DNA of 64,000 nt. Origin: Clostridium sp. ZS2-4. Lineage in GTDB: Bacteria; Bacillota; Clostridia; Clostridiales; Clostridiaceae. Numbering within the stretch: position 1 is the first letter of the stretch; the number at the start of each line of letters is the position of its first letter. The notes beneath the pieces are model-generated. The model saw only the letters and a list, made by a program, of their open reading frames with translations, did no database searches and had not been told where the DNA came from. The stretch lies in the NCBI RefSeq assembly GCF_026719745.1, contig NZ_JAPPRQ010000009.1, positions 1 to 64,000 on the forward strand, read 5' to 3'. Shown here in pieces: positions 52,715 through 61,810 of the stretch. The position numbers and the translations under genes were made by a program.

Positions 52715-54103
52715 ATGAGAATTTACATAGATAAAAATAGTAGAGAAGCTCTATATATTCAAATAAGAAATCAAATAAGAAAAAGAATTTACTCTAAAAA
52801 GTTTCCGGAAAATTACATATTACCATCTGAAAGGGAGCTTGCTAAAAGGTTAGATGTCAATAGAAGTACGGTTATTAAAGCGTATCAAGAGCTCAAAGCA
52901 GAGGGGTTAGTTAATTCGGAAATTGGTAAAGGAACTTATGTTATTTATCATGATGAAGAGGATGGTAGTAAAACAAATAATTTTGCACAGCCTTTCTTTT
53001 GGGATGAAATATATAGTAATAGTACAAGGAAGAATTATAGTGATATTATAAGTGAGATAATGAATATTGCTAGCAGTGAAAATATAATTTCATTTTCAGG
53101 AGGAATTCCATCACCCGATTTATTTCCTAAAGAAGAATTTGAAAAAATTCAAATTGACTTACTAAAAGGTAAGATAGAAAAAATATTTTCTCACAGCCCA
53201 GTATCAGGTTGTAGTTCATTTAAAAAGGAAATTAGCAAGTTAATGTTAGATATAGGAATTAAAGCATTAACTAAGGAAATAATGATTACATCTGGTTCAC
53301 AGCAGGGACTAGACCTTATAGTTAGAACTTTTATAAACTCTGGTGATGTGATTTTAGTAGAAGAACCTACATTTTTTGGAGCTATTCAATTATTTAATAC
53401 AGTAGGGGCAAGAGTTATAGGAGTTCCTATGGATGATGATGGTATTTGTATTGATATATTAGAATATTTAATAAATAAACATAATCCTAAATTTATCTAT
53501 ACTATTCCAACCTTTCATAATCCTACAGGTATAACTATGAGTTTGGAGAGAAGATATGAACTTATAAAAATATCTTCAAAGTATAATGTTCCAATAATTG
53601 AAGATGATGCTTATGGAGAATTGAGATATGAAGGCGATGATTTACTTTCATTAAAAGCATTAGATATACACAATCAAGTCATTTATTTAGGTACATTTTC
53701 AAAAACTATTTCTCTAGGATTGAGAGTAGGGTGGATAGCTGCACCAGAAAAAGTAATAGGAAAGTTAAGCTCATTAAAGCAGATAACAGATTTACAGGTT
53801 AATACATTAAGTCAAACTATGATATGTCAATTTCTAAAGAATGATTATTATGAAAATCATCTTAAAAGAATAAAGAAAGAGTATTTGGCTAAAAGGAATT
53901 TAATGATTAAAGAGCTTCAACAAAATTTTTTGGATGGAATTTCTTTTAAAATTCCTAAAGGTGGATATTATATCTGGTGTAAAATTTCCAATAATATAGA
54001 TTCTAAGTTATTAATAAAAAAATCCTTGGAAAAAGGAGTGCATTATGAAAACAATTGGACTAATAGGTGGAATGAGTTGGGAATCATCATTGGAATATTA
54101 TAG
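52715..54103 (+). pseudogene. MocR-type GntR/aminotransferase regulator with lost C-terminus
   Basis: An N-terminal GntR winged helix (1-75; LPSERELAKRLDVNRSTVIKAY split by normal spacing) is followed by a PLP aminotransferase-like domain with the cofactor Lys in GTFSKTISLGLRVGW near 330 and HNPTGI near 270. The last normal segment is LLIKKSLEKGV; the following 20 residues (HYENNWTNRWNELG...) do not fit the family and are the wrong-frame reading of the aspartate racemase start. About 35-40 C-terminal residues (the F-x-PG and final R-L-x-F region) are missing. Possibly still a DNA binder. Confidence 0.75.
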
Positions 54104-54435
54104 AGTTTTAAATGAAACTGTTAAAGCAAAACTAGGTGGACTTCATTCTGCAAAATGCTTAATGTATTCTGTTGATTTTCAAGAAATCGAAATATTACAG
54201 CATCAAAATAAATGGAGTGAATTAACAAATATAATGATAAATGCTGCTAAATGTTTAAAAAATAGTGGAGCTGATTTTATTATAATATGTACTAATACTA
54301 TGCATAAAATGGCTAATGATATAGAAAATAATGCAGGAATCAAAGTTTTACATATAGCAGGAAGATGTTAGCATACCAGTTTTTGATACAACAACAATAC
54401 ATGCTACTTCTGCAGTTGAATTTGCATTAAAGTAA
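54045..54435 (+). pseudogene. aspartate/glutamate racemase with internal deletion
   Basis: The N-terminal 100 residues are normal (MKTIGLIGGMSWES, catalytic Cys in IICTNTMHK). After KVLHIA the frame ends within four codons. In another frame just beyond, VSIPVFDTTTIHATSAVEFA and LK then stop give the family's C-terminal end. About 100 residues between, including the second catalytic Cys (GCTE), are missing. The AAAGGAG ribosome site is made of the codons for EKGV of the upstream MocR gene. A terminator follows at 54464. Confidence 0.85.
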
Positions 54436-54463
54436 TAATGTAGTTAAAGAACTTTGTATAAAA

Positions 54464-54501
54464 AATAACTGTTGGTGGTATACCAACAGTTATTTTTTAT
54501 A
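54464..54501 (+). terminator. terminator after racemase remnant
   Basis: AATAACTGTTGGT (54464-54476) pairs perfectly with ACCAACAGTTATT (54482-54494), then T residues. The 54502-54728 stretch holds only the AT-rich clpE promoter region. Confidence 0.88.
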
Positions 54502-54728
54502 TGCCATATAGTAAAAGACAAGAAATACTCAGAATATGTATTTATAAAAAGCGTATCATAAGTAATAAATGATAAATATAATGTATAATGAAGTTCTGTT
54601 ATAAACTTCATAGGTAGTAAATTTTTTATAAACTATTTATTGATAAAAATAATGTAGATAAAAAATATGTTATACTTTATAATATAATGACAATTGGATT
54701 TAACATATAGAATTATGGAGATGGTTAT

Positions 54729-57032
54729 ATGAAGATGTGTTCTGTTTGTAAGAAAAATGTAGCAACTATATTTGCATCAATAATTCAAGAAGGAAAGTCA
54801 GAAGTTAAGGGATTATGTATAGAATGCGCAAAAAAAATGGGTATACCTGTTATGGATCAGCTTATGAAGCAAACTGGAATGAGTTCAGAAGAAGTTGAAA
54901 ATTTGACTGAACAAATTAATGATATGTTTCAAGAGATAGATTTAGATTTAGATATGGATTCAGAAGAATCTGATGAGAATAACTTATTTGCTAAGCTGAT
55001 TAATAGTGCTTTCCCACAAATGAATGATGAAAATACAAAAGATGCAAACATTAATTTGGAGAATAAAGAGAGCTCTTCTGAAGTGAAAGAAGAATCAAAT
55101 ATTAAAGAGAAGAGTAAAGTTTTCAAAAAAAAGAGAAAAAACCTAGAAATGTATGGTACAAATTTAACGGAAAAGGCAAAGAAAAATGAAGTTGACAGGA
55201 TTATTGGAAGAAATAGAGAGATAGATAGAGTAGTACAAATTCTTAATAGAAGAACTAAGAACAATCCTATACTTATTGGAGAACCTGGTGTTGGGAAAAC
55301 AGCTATTGCAGAAGGCTTGGCTGTAAGAATTGTTGAAAAACAGGTTCCAGCCAAATTGATTGATTCGGAAATTTATCTTTTGGATTTAACTGCTGTAGTA
55401 GCAGGTACTCAATTTAGAGGACAATTCGAAGGCCGTATGAAATCAATTATAAAAGAAGCTAAAGAAAATGAAAATGTTATATTAGTTATTGATGAGATTC
55501 ATAATATTATGGGTGCAGGAGAAGTGCAGGGCGGTGTTATGAATGCGGCTAATATTTTAAAACCTGCTCTTGCTAAAGGAGAAATACAAGTAATTGGTGC
55601 AACTACCATAGATGAGTATAGAAAGCATATTGAAAAGGACTCTGCACTGGAAAGAAGATTTCAATCTGTACTAGTTGAAGAACCTACTGTTAAGGAAACT
55701 ATAGAAATTTTACAAGGTATAAAAAATTATTATGAAGACTATCATAAAGTAAAAATATCTGATGAAGTAATTGAAGCTGCTGCGAAGTTATCAGAAAGGT
55801 ATATTATGGACAGATATCTGCCTGACAAAGCGATAGATGTAATTGATGAAGCTGGGTCAAGAGCAAATCTTAAAAATCAAGGGCTAATAGAGCTGAAAGC
55901 TTTGAAAGAAGAGTTAGAAAAAATTCAACAGGAAAAACTAATGGCAGCACATAATAATGATTATGAAAAAGCGGCAGAATGTAAGATGCAGGAATGCAAA
56001 GTTACAGAAGAGATTAAAGAATCAGAGAAAAAATATAATGATGTACACATTACTGTTGAAGATATTGCATTTGTTATTGAAGCTTGGACTAAAATCCCTG
56101 TACAAAGAATAACGGAAGAGGAAGCACAAAAACTTTTAAGCTTAGAAGACAGACTTCATAAGAGAGTTATAGGTCAAAATGAGGCGATTGTAAGCTTGGC
56201 AAGAACAATACGACGCAATCGTTCTGGATTCAGAAAAAAGAAAAAGCCTTCATCATTTATTTTTGTTGGACCTACTGGAGTAGGTAAAACAGAATTAGTA
56301 AAGGCATTGGCTTGTGAACTTTTTGGAAGTGAAGAAGCAATGATTCGTGTAGATATGTCTGAGTACATGGAAAAACATACAGTTTCAAAGCTAATTGGAG
56401 CGCCTCCTGGATATGTGGGATACGAACAGGCAGGTCAGCTTACTGAAAAGGTAAGAAGGAAACCATATTCTGTTATCCTACTGGATGAAATAGAAAAAGC
56501 TCATCCAGATGTATTTAATATGCTGCTTCAAATTCTTGAAGATGGAAGATTAACAGATAGTCAAGGCAGAACTGTTTTCTTTGAAAATACTGTAATCATT
56601 ATGACATCTAATGCAGGTACTCATTTCAAGGGGAATAGTATTGGATTTGGAAAAGGTGGATATGATGCTCTTGAAAGTAGAGTAAAAGATGTTTTAAGAG
56701 AAACCTTTAGACCTGAATTTTTAAATAGAGTGGATGAAACCATTGTATTTACACAGCTTAATAAGGGAGAATTACGAGAAATTATTGACTTGATGTTAAA
56801 AGAAGTAATTGATGAAGTTAAAGAAAAAGGAATTAATATAGAAATTTCAGATAATGCAAAAGATTTTATATTAGAAAAAGGATATGATGAAAAATATGGT
56901 GCAAGACCTTTAAGAAGGACTATCCAAAAATACATTGAAGATGAAATTGCTGAGCAGTATCTTGAAAATAAATTTGGTGAAGGTTCTAATATAAAGGTAG
57001 AATTAAAAGAAGGTAAAATAATACTGAAATAA
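54729..57032 (+). CDS. clpE: Clp ATPase with N-terminal zinc finger (ClpE type)
   Basis: HSP100 unfoldase of 767 residues feeding ClpP. A zinc finger (CSVCKKN at 4-10 and CIECAKK near 32) replaces the ClpN domain and is followed by an acidic linker to about 135. AAA module 1 has GEPGVGKT near 182 and VILVIDEIH; a UVR-type coiled segment (NNDYEKAAECKMQE) is near 415; AAA module 2 has GPTGVGKT near 515, VILLDEIEKAH, and the C-terminal Clp_B_small domain. No ctsR or mcsA/mcsB neighbours. The start has GGAG eight bases upstream. Confidence 0.9.
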   Translation: MKMCSVCKKNVATIFASIIQEGKSEVKGLCIECAKKMGIPVMDQLMKQTGMSSEEVENLTEQINDMFQEIDLDLDMDSEESDENNLFAKLINSAFPQMNDENTKDANINLENKESSSEVKEESNIKEKSKVFKKKRKNLEMYGTNLTEKAKKNEVDRIIGRNREIDRVVQILNRRTKNNPILIGEPGVGKTAIAEGLAVRIVEKQVPAKLIDSEIYLLDLTAVVAGTQFRGQFEGRMKSIIKEAKENENVILVIDEIHNIMGAGEVQGGVMNAANILKPALAKGEIQVIGATTIDEYRKHIEKDSALERRFQSVLVEEPTVKETIEILQGIKNYYEDYHKVKISDEVIEAAAKLSERYIMDRYLPDKAIDVIDEAGSRANLKNQGLIELKALKEELEKIQQEKLMAAHNNDYEKAAECKMQECKVTEEIKESEKKYNDVHITVEDIAFVIEAWTKIPVQRITEEEAQKLLSLEDRLHKRVIGQNEAIVSLARTIRRNRSGFRKKKKPSSFIFVGPTGVGKTELVKALACELFGSEEAMIRVDMSEYMEKHTVSKLIGAPPGYVGYEQAGQLTEKVRRKPYSVILLDEIEKAHPDVFNMLLQILEDGRLTDSQGRTVFFENTVIIMTSNAGTHFKGNSIGFGKGGYDALESRVKDVLRETFRPEFLNRVDETIVFTQLNKGELREIIDLMLKEVIDEVKEKGINIEISDNAKDFILEKGYDEKYGARPLRRTIQKYIEDEIAEQYLENKFGEGSNIKVELKEGKIILK

Positions 57033-57036
57033 TAAA

Positions 57037-57068
57037 AAATAGTGAGGTGAGCAGCCTCGCTATTTTTG
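57037..57068 (+). terminator. terminator after clpE
   Basis: AAATAGTGAGG pairs with CCTCGCTATTT (one T-G pair), then T residues. Confidence 0.8.
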
Positions 57069-57221
57069 TTTTCTAAAATACTTAATAACAATTAAAGGAT
57101 AATATTATAAATTATGCTAACAGCTGAATGAAAAATGTAGAAAAAACGAAATATGTACTATTAAATGAATATAAATGTGATAAAATAGTATGGTTGATAA
57201 TTGGAAGGAGAGGCAGCAAGG

Positions 57222-58175
57222 ATGAGTATTAAAAATGAACCATATATTTTAGTTTTTGGAGCTTCAATTGTTGATATTTTTGGTTTCAGTAGTGTTAATT
57301 ATAGACCTTATAATTCTACACCAGGTAGTATAAAAATGTCATTTGGAGGAGTATGTAGAAATATTGCTGAGAATATGGCACGTGTAGGAGTAAACACAAA
57401 ATTTATTTCAGTTTTAGGAAATGATGAAAAAGGTCGCAGTATGTTAGAACATTCTAAGCTTATTGGATATGACATGCAAGAGTCTTTGATTTTAGAAAAT
57501 GGAAGAACACCAACATATATGGCTATTTTGGATGAATGTGGCGAAATGGTTTCTGCTATTGTTGATATGAAAAGTATTGATGAAATAGATTATGAATTTA
57601 TTGATTTAAAAGCAGATATTATAAAAAATTCTGAGTTTACTTTTTTAGATGCAGATAATCCAGAGAATTTAGAGTACATATTAACTACATTTAAAGGTGA
57701 AACTGAGTTTATTCTAGATCCAGTTTCAGCAGCTAAGGCCGAGAATATAAAGCATTTAATTAAATATTTTCATACAATTAAACCTAATAGACATGAAGCG
57801 GAAGTTTTAGCTGGGTTTGAAATAAATACCGATGAAGACTTGAAAAAAGCTGCGGAATACTTTCTGTCACTAGGTATAAAAAATGTGTTTATAAGTTTAG
57901 ATGAAGATGGAATTTATTATTCTAACGGATTAGAATCAGGTAAAATCAAGGCAAATAATGTAAGTGTTAAAAATGTAACGGGAGCTGGAGATTCTTTTGT
58001 TGCAGGTGTTGGTTTTGGTTATATGAATAATCTTTCCCTAGAAGAAACTGTTAAATTTTCTGTTGCAATGTCAATTGTTACAATATCTCATGAAGATACA
58101 ATTCATCCTGACATGAGTTATGAATTGATTGAAGAAACTATTAAAACTATTGATTGGACAGAAATTAAATACTAA
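57222..58175 (+). CDS. PfkB-family kinase, probably pseudouridine kinase
   Basis: 317 residues. N-terminal FGASIVDIFGFS, the first PfkB signature GGVCRNIAENMARVG near 43, and the second signature with catalytic Asp in NVTGAGDSFVAG near 262. The short NIAENMARLG style and length match PsuK-like pseudouridine kinases, but the usual partner psuG is absent, so ribokinase-like sugar or nucleoside substrates stay possible. ATG at 57222 is 11 bases from AAGGAG; a TTG at 57201 lies before that site. Confidence 0.78.
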   Translation: MSIKNEPYILVFGASIVDIFGFSSVNYRPYNSTPGSIKMSFGGVCRNIAENMARVGVNTKFISVLGNDEKGRSMLEHSKLIGYDMQESLILENGRTPTYMAILDECGEMVSAIVDMKSIDEIDYEFIDLKADIIKNSEFTFLDADNPENLEYILTTFKGETEFILDPVSAAKAENIKHLIKYFHTIKPNRHEAEVLAGFEINTDEDLKKAAEYFLSLGIKNVFISLDEDGIYYSNGLESGKIKANNVSVKNVTGAGDSFVAGVGFGYMNNLSLEETVKFSVAMSIVTISHEDTIHPDMSYELIEETIKTIDWTEIKY

Positions 58176-58237
58176 AAATATATAACTGATTCATATACAT
58201 AAGAAATACCAAATAAATAATATTTAAGAGGCATTTT

Positions 58238-58272
58238 AAGTTAGCGGAAAATATAATCTGCTAACTTTTTTA
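58238..58272 (+). terminator. terminator after PfkB kinase gene
   Basis: AAGTTAGC (58238-58245) pairs with GCTAACTT (58260-58267), followed by T residues. Confidence 0.8.
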
Positions 58273-58391
58273 CTGTTTATTAAATAATATTTTGATAAAT
58301 AATATTTTGATAAATAGTAGAGGATATACATCAATAAATAATCGTATTATAATGAAATATAGTATGAGTAAAGGAAATAAGGAGACTTATT

Positions 58392-58552
58392 ATGAGTAAA
58401 TTTATTTTGTATATTATCATTTTTTTGCTGTATTGGGAAGCGTGGATAAGATTATTGAAAATAAATTTGGGCCAGGAATTAGTGGAGTCGTTTTAGCTTA
58501 CTTTTTAACAGGAGAAGAGGTTAAATCTACTGACTGTGTATTGGCAAAATAA
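58392..58552 (+). pseudogene. EutH-like permease remnant: both ends, no middle
   Basis: MSKFILYIIIF, then, after a one-base shift in a T7 run, AVLGSVDKIIENKFG matches the N-terminus of EutH-type ethanolamine permeases (..YIMMFFMLIAAVDRI). It continues directly into GISGVVLAYFLTGEEVK, which fits the family's C-terminal end (GGVTAIGVAMML). Some 300 or more residues between are missing. Its ATG has GGAG upstream. Family assignment rests on two short segments. Confidence 0.5.
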
Positions 58553-58569
58553 ATTTAAGGAGGAATAAC

Positions 58570-58999
58570 ATGCTAGTAGATAAAAAACTAAAATTATTAA
58601 GAGAAGAAATGAAAGATAAAGGAATAGATGCTTATATAATACCTAGTTCTGATGCGCAAAGGGCCTCAAAGAATTAGTCAGGATTATAATGATACAAAAT
58701 TAGAAAAAGGTATGATTATTACTAATGAACCTGGAATCTATAAAGAAGGAAAACATGGTATCAAAACAGAAAATGTGTTAGTGGTAGTGGAAGATGAAAA
58801 AACAGAATTTGGTCAGTTTATGAGATTTCAAGTTATATCATATTGTCCTATTGATTTAGATGGTATTGATGTTGATATGCTTAATATCAAGGAAAAGATG
58901 TGGCTTAATGAATACCATAAAGAGGTATACAAACTCCTGTCAGCATACCTAAATGAAGAGGAAAGAGAATGGTTAAAAATAAAAACTAGAGAAATATAA
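58570..58999 (+). pseudogene. Xaa-Pro aminopeptidase (M24B) remnant: both ends, no middle
   Basis: The frame from 58570 gives LKLLREEMKDKGIDAYIIPS then SDA, the N-terminus of PepP-type aminopeptidases, and stops at 58677. Overlapping in another frame, GPQRIS at 58661 begins the C-terminal part: LEKGMIITNEPGIYKEGKHG, then ENVLVV, TEFGQFMRF and WLNEYHKEVY. This includes the last metal-binding Glu region but none of the earlier ligands. About 450 residues are missing. A strong AAGGAGG site remains. Confidence 0.88.
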
Positions 59000-59077
59000 G
59001 TAATGGTGAAAAATCAGGCAGATATAATATATACTATATAATTATGCCATTTCAAATGTTTATATTGGAGGATAAAT

Positions 59078-59746
59078 ATGAAAAAAATTATTATAATCGA
59101 GGATACAGAAATTATAAGAGAAGAACTAAGCATATTTTTATCTAAATATGGTTATGAGATTGATGCTCCATCTGATTTTGAAAATATAATTGAATATATA
59201 GATAGAGCAAATGGTGATTTAATATTATTGGACATAAATTTGCCTGTTTTTGATGGATATCATATATGCAGAGAAGTCAGAAAGAATTCTGATATACCAA
59301 TAATAATAGTTACAAGTAGAGACAGTGAAGTAGATGAACTTATAAGTATGAATTTGGGGGCAGATGACTTTATAACAAAACCTTATAACACACAAATACT
59401 TTTAGCTCGTATTTCAGCAGTTTTAAAAAGAACTTGTAAAAATAATTATAAAGATGTATTGATGTATAATGAAGTTGAACTAAATTTATCAAATGGTTGT
59501 GTTACCTACAAAGGAAAGACAGAACAATTAACTAAGAATGAACTAAAGATACTTTCGTATTTGATGAAAAATAAGGGGAATATAGTATCAAGAGATGTAT
59601 TAATGGAATACTTATGGAATTCAGATGTTTTTATTGATGATAATACATTATCTGTTAATGTAACAAGATTAAGAAAAAAACTTGATGAAATGGGTGTAAA
59701 AGATGTAATAGAAACTAGAAGAGGACTAGGGTATATAATGCCATGA
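59078..59746 (+). CDS. BceR-like response regulator (OmpR family)
   Basis: 222 residues. Receiver domain with acidic EDTE at 8-11, phospho-acceptor Asp in LLLDINLPVFDG near 52, and Lys in FITKPYNTQ near 101; OmpR-type winged helix from about 130 (LTKNELKILSYLMKNKGNIV, RRGLGYIM). It overlaps the sensor kinase by 4 bases (ATGA). With the kinase and the downstream BceAB-like transporter it should form a peptide-antibiotic sensing system; a matching DNA site is found ahead of the transporter genes. Confidence 0.9.
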   Translation: MKKIIIIEDTEIIREELSIFLSKYGYEIDAPSDFENIIEYIDRANGDLILLDINLPVFDGYHICREVRKNSDIPIIIVTSRDSEVDELISMNLGADDFITKPYNTQILLARISAVLKRTCKNNYKDVLMYNEVELNLSNGCVTYKGKTEQLTKNELKILSYLMKNKGNIVSRDVLMEYLWNSDVFIDDNTLSVNVTRLRKKLDEMGVKDVIETRRGLGYIMP

Positions 59747-60756
59747 GTATGAAAGAGTATTTAAAAGAAAGATTTTTATTCCTATTTATAAATTTCATAG
59801 GATTTTTTATTTTAGCTTGTATACTTGATATATTGGATATAGCAAGTATTGTAATATTTTTAATTTTTATTATATGGTTTTTGCCATTAATAAGTTATAT
59901 TATTATAGAGTTTATTAAGCATAAAAAATATTATTATAATATAGAAAATATATTACAAAGTCTTGATAAAAAGTATTTGCTGCCAGAAATTATGGAAAAA
60001 CCAGAGTTTTTAGAAGGAAAGCTTTTTTATGAAATATTAAGAGAATGCAGTAGAGAAATGCATGAACATATAAATGAGTATAAAAATCTTCAGTTAGAGT
60101 ATAGAGAGTACATAGAGACATGGGTTCATGAAATAAAAACACCTATTGCATCAAGTATGTTAATAATAGAGAATAATAAAAACTCTATTATGGATAATAT
60201 AGGTAAAGAAATAAATAAAATAGATCAATTTGTAGAACAGGCTTTATATTATTCAAGAAGCAGTGATGTTAGTAAAGATTATTTAATAAAAAAATTCCAA
60301 TTAAAAACTGCTGTGAATAATGTTATTAGAAGAAATTCTAAGGATTTTATAAATAAAAAGATAAGCTTACAATTAGATGAAATAGAAGAGGTTGTTTATA
60401 GTGATATAAAGTGGGTGCAGTTTATACTTAATCAAATTATAAGCAATTCAATTAAATATATTAAGGATAAAGAAGGCAGCATAAGAATATATTCTACTAC
60501 CAATAAGAATAATGTAATACTTACAATTGAGGATAATGGAATAGGAATTTCAGACAAAGATATAAATAGAGTTTTTGAGAAGGGCTTTACAGGAGAACAT
60601 GGAAGAAAGTACAATGCATCTACAGGAATAGGACTTTATCTTTGTAAAAAGCTTTGTGACAGGCTTGGATTAGGAATAAATATTACATCTCAATTAGGTG
60701 CAGGAACAAAAGTTAATATTATATTTCCGTTAAGTAAACATAGTTTAGGTATCTAA
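59743..60756 (+). CDS. BceS-like intramembrane-sensing histidine kinase
   Basis: 337 residues. Two membrane helices (about 12-30 and 34-56) with almost no extracellular loop, typical of BceS-type kinases that take their signal from the partner transporter. HisKA-like motif ETWVHEIKTPIAS near 130, N box NQIISNSIKY near 228, G1 EDNGIGIS near 264 and G2 GIGLYLCKKLC near 297. Transcribed with the response regulator; a terminator separates them from the transporter genes. Confidence 0.9.
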   Translation: MSMKEYLKERFLFLFINFIGFFILACILDILDIASIVIFLIFIIWFLPLISYIIIEFIKHKKYYYNIENILQSLDKKYLLPEIMEKPEFLEGKLFYEILRECSREMHEHINEYKNLQLEYREYIETWVHEIKTPIASSMLIIENNKNSIMDNIGKEINKIDQFVEQALYYSRSSDVSKDYLIKKFQLKTAVNNVIRRNSKDFINKKISLQLDEIEEVVYSDIKWVQFILNQIISNSIKYIKDKEGSIRIYSTTNKNNVILTIEDNGIGISDKDINRVFEKGFTGEHGRKYNASTGIGLYLCKKLCDRLGLGINITSQLGAGTKVNIIFPLSKHSLGI

Positions 60757-60812
60757 AAATTAAAGTTTTAGAGATTTTGGGTATTTTTTAGAACATTTTA
60801 CTTAAGTAGTTT

Positions 60813-60848
60813 AAAAAGTGTGAGTTCTTTCAACTTGCACTTTTTTAT
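60813..60848 (+). terminator. terminator after the two-component genes
   Basis: AAAAAGTG (60813-60820) pairs with CACTTTTT (60838-60845) with partial inner pairing, then T residues. Confidence 0.75.
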
Positions 60849-60889
60849 TATATGCTCTAATCAATTGGTACTACAGTATAAAAGTTATC

Positions 60890-60953
60890 TTACAAAAATG
60901 TAACTTTAATGAAAGCTAATACACTATGTAATTTTTGAATAGTTTAATATAAT
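60890..60953 (+). promoter_or_regulatory. BceR box and promoter of the BceAB-like transporter
   Basis: TTACA-AAAA-TGTAA at 60890-60903 exactly matches the TNACA-N4-TGTAA inverted repeat described for BceR-like regulators. A TATAAT -10 is at 60948-60953, which puts the box about 20 bases upstream of the -35 region, the usual activator position. The start of the ATPase gene lies 90 bases further on. Confidence 0.85.
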
Positions 60954-61042
60954 AATTTTGCAAGGTAATTTGAAATGCAATTAATAAATTGATAATAAAG
61001 ATGACTGAAATCTTTATTATCATTTGTATGGAGGAGATAGAT

Positions 61043-61810
61043 ATGAAAAATATATTAAGTGTAGAAAAAATAGAAAAGTATTATGGAAAAAAGGGAAATG
61101 CAACTAAGGCATTAGATAATATAAGCTTTAAAGTGGATAAAGGCGAATTTGTTGGAATAATGGGACCATCAGGAAGTGGTAAAACTACATTGCTTAACTG
61201 TATTTCAACAATTGATAATGTAACAACAGGTCAGATTATTATAAGTGATCAAAATATTACAAAGTTGAAATCCAAAAAATTAGATAAATTCAGAAGGAAT
61301 GAGCTAGGATTTATCTTTCAAGATTTTAATTTGCTTGATACATTAACTGGTTATGAAAATATAGCTTTAGCTTTAACAATACAAGAAAGGAAACCAAAGG
61401 AAATAGATGGTTTAATAAAAAAGGTTGCAGAAACACTGGATATTTCATCAGTTTTAAATAAGTATCCTTATGAAATGTCAGGAGGACAGAAACAAAGAGT
61501 AGCTTGTGCTAGAGCTATAGTTACAGAGCCATCATTAATATTAGCGGATGAACCTACTGGAGCATTAGATTCTAAATCCTCAAGATTACTGCTAGAGTCT
61601 TTTGAAAAATTAAATCAAGAACTGGAAGCAACTATACTTATGGTAACTCATGATGCTTTCACTGCAAGCTATGCTCATAGAATATTATTTATAAAAGACG
61701 GTAAGATATTTAATGAAGTGGTTAGGGGAAATGATTCAAGAAAAGAATTTTTTAATAAGATTATAGAAGTAGTGACTCTTTTAGGAGGTGATATTAACGA
61801 TGTATTTTAA
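61043..61810 (+). CDS. BceA-like ABC ATPase
   Basis: 255 residues, MacB/LolD-superfamily ATPase of peptide-antibiotic resistance transporters. Walker A GPSGSGKTT near 40, signature MSGGQKQR near 143, Walker B LILADEPTGALD near 163, switch VTHDAF. ATG at 61043 follows GGAGGAG; a longer frame from 60989 has no site. Overlaps the permease gene by 11 bases. Confidence 0.92.
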   Translation: MKNILSVEKIEKYYGKKGNATKALDNISFKVDKGEFVGIMGPSGSGKTTLLNCISTIDNVTTGQIIISDQNITKLKSKKLDKFRRNELGFIFQDFNLLDTLTGYENIALALTIQERKPKEIDGLIKKVAETLDISSVLNKYPYEMSGGQKQRVACARAIVTEPSLILADEPTGALDSKSSRLLLESFEKLNQELEATILMVTHDAFTASYAHRILFIKDGKIFNEVVRGNDSRKEFFNKIIEVVTLLGGDINDVF

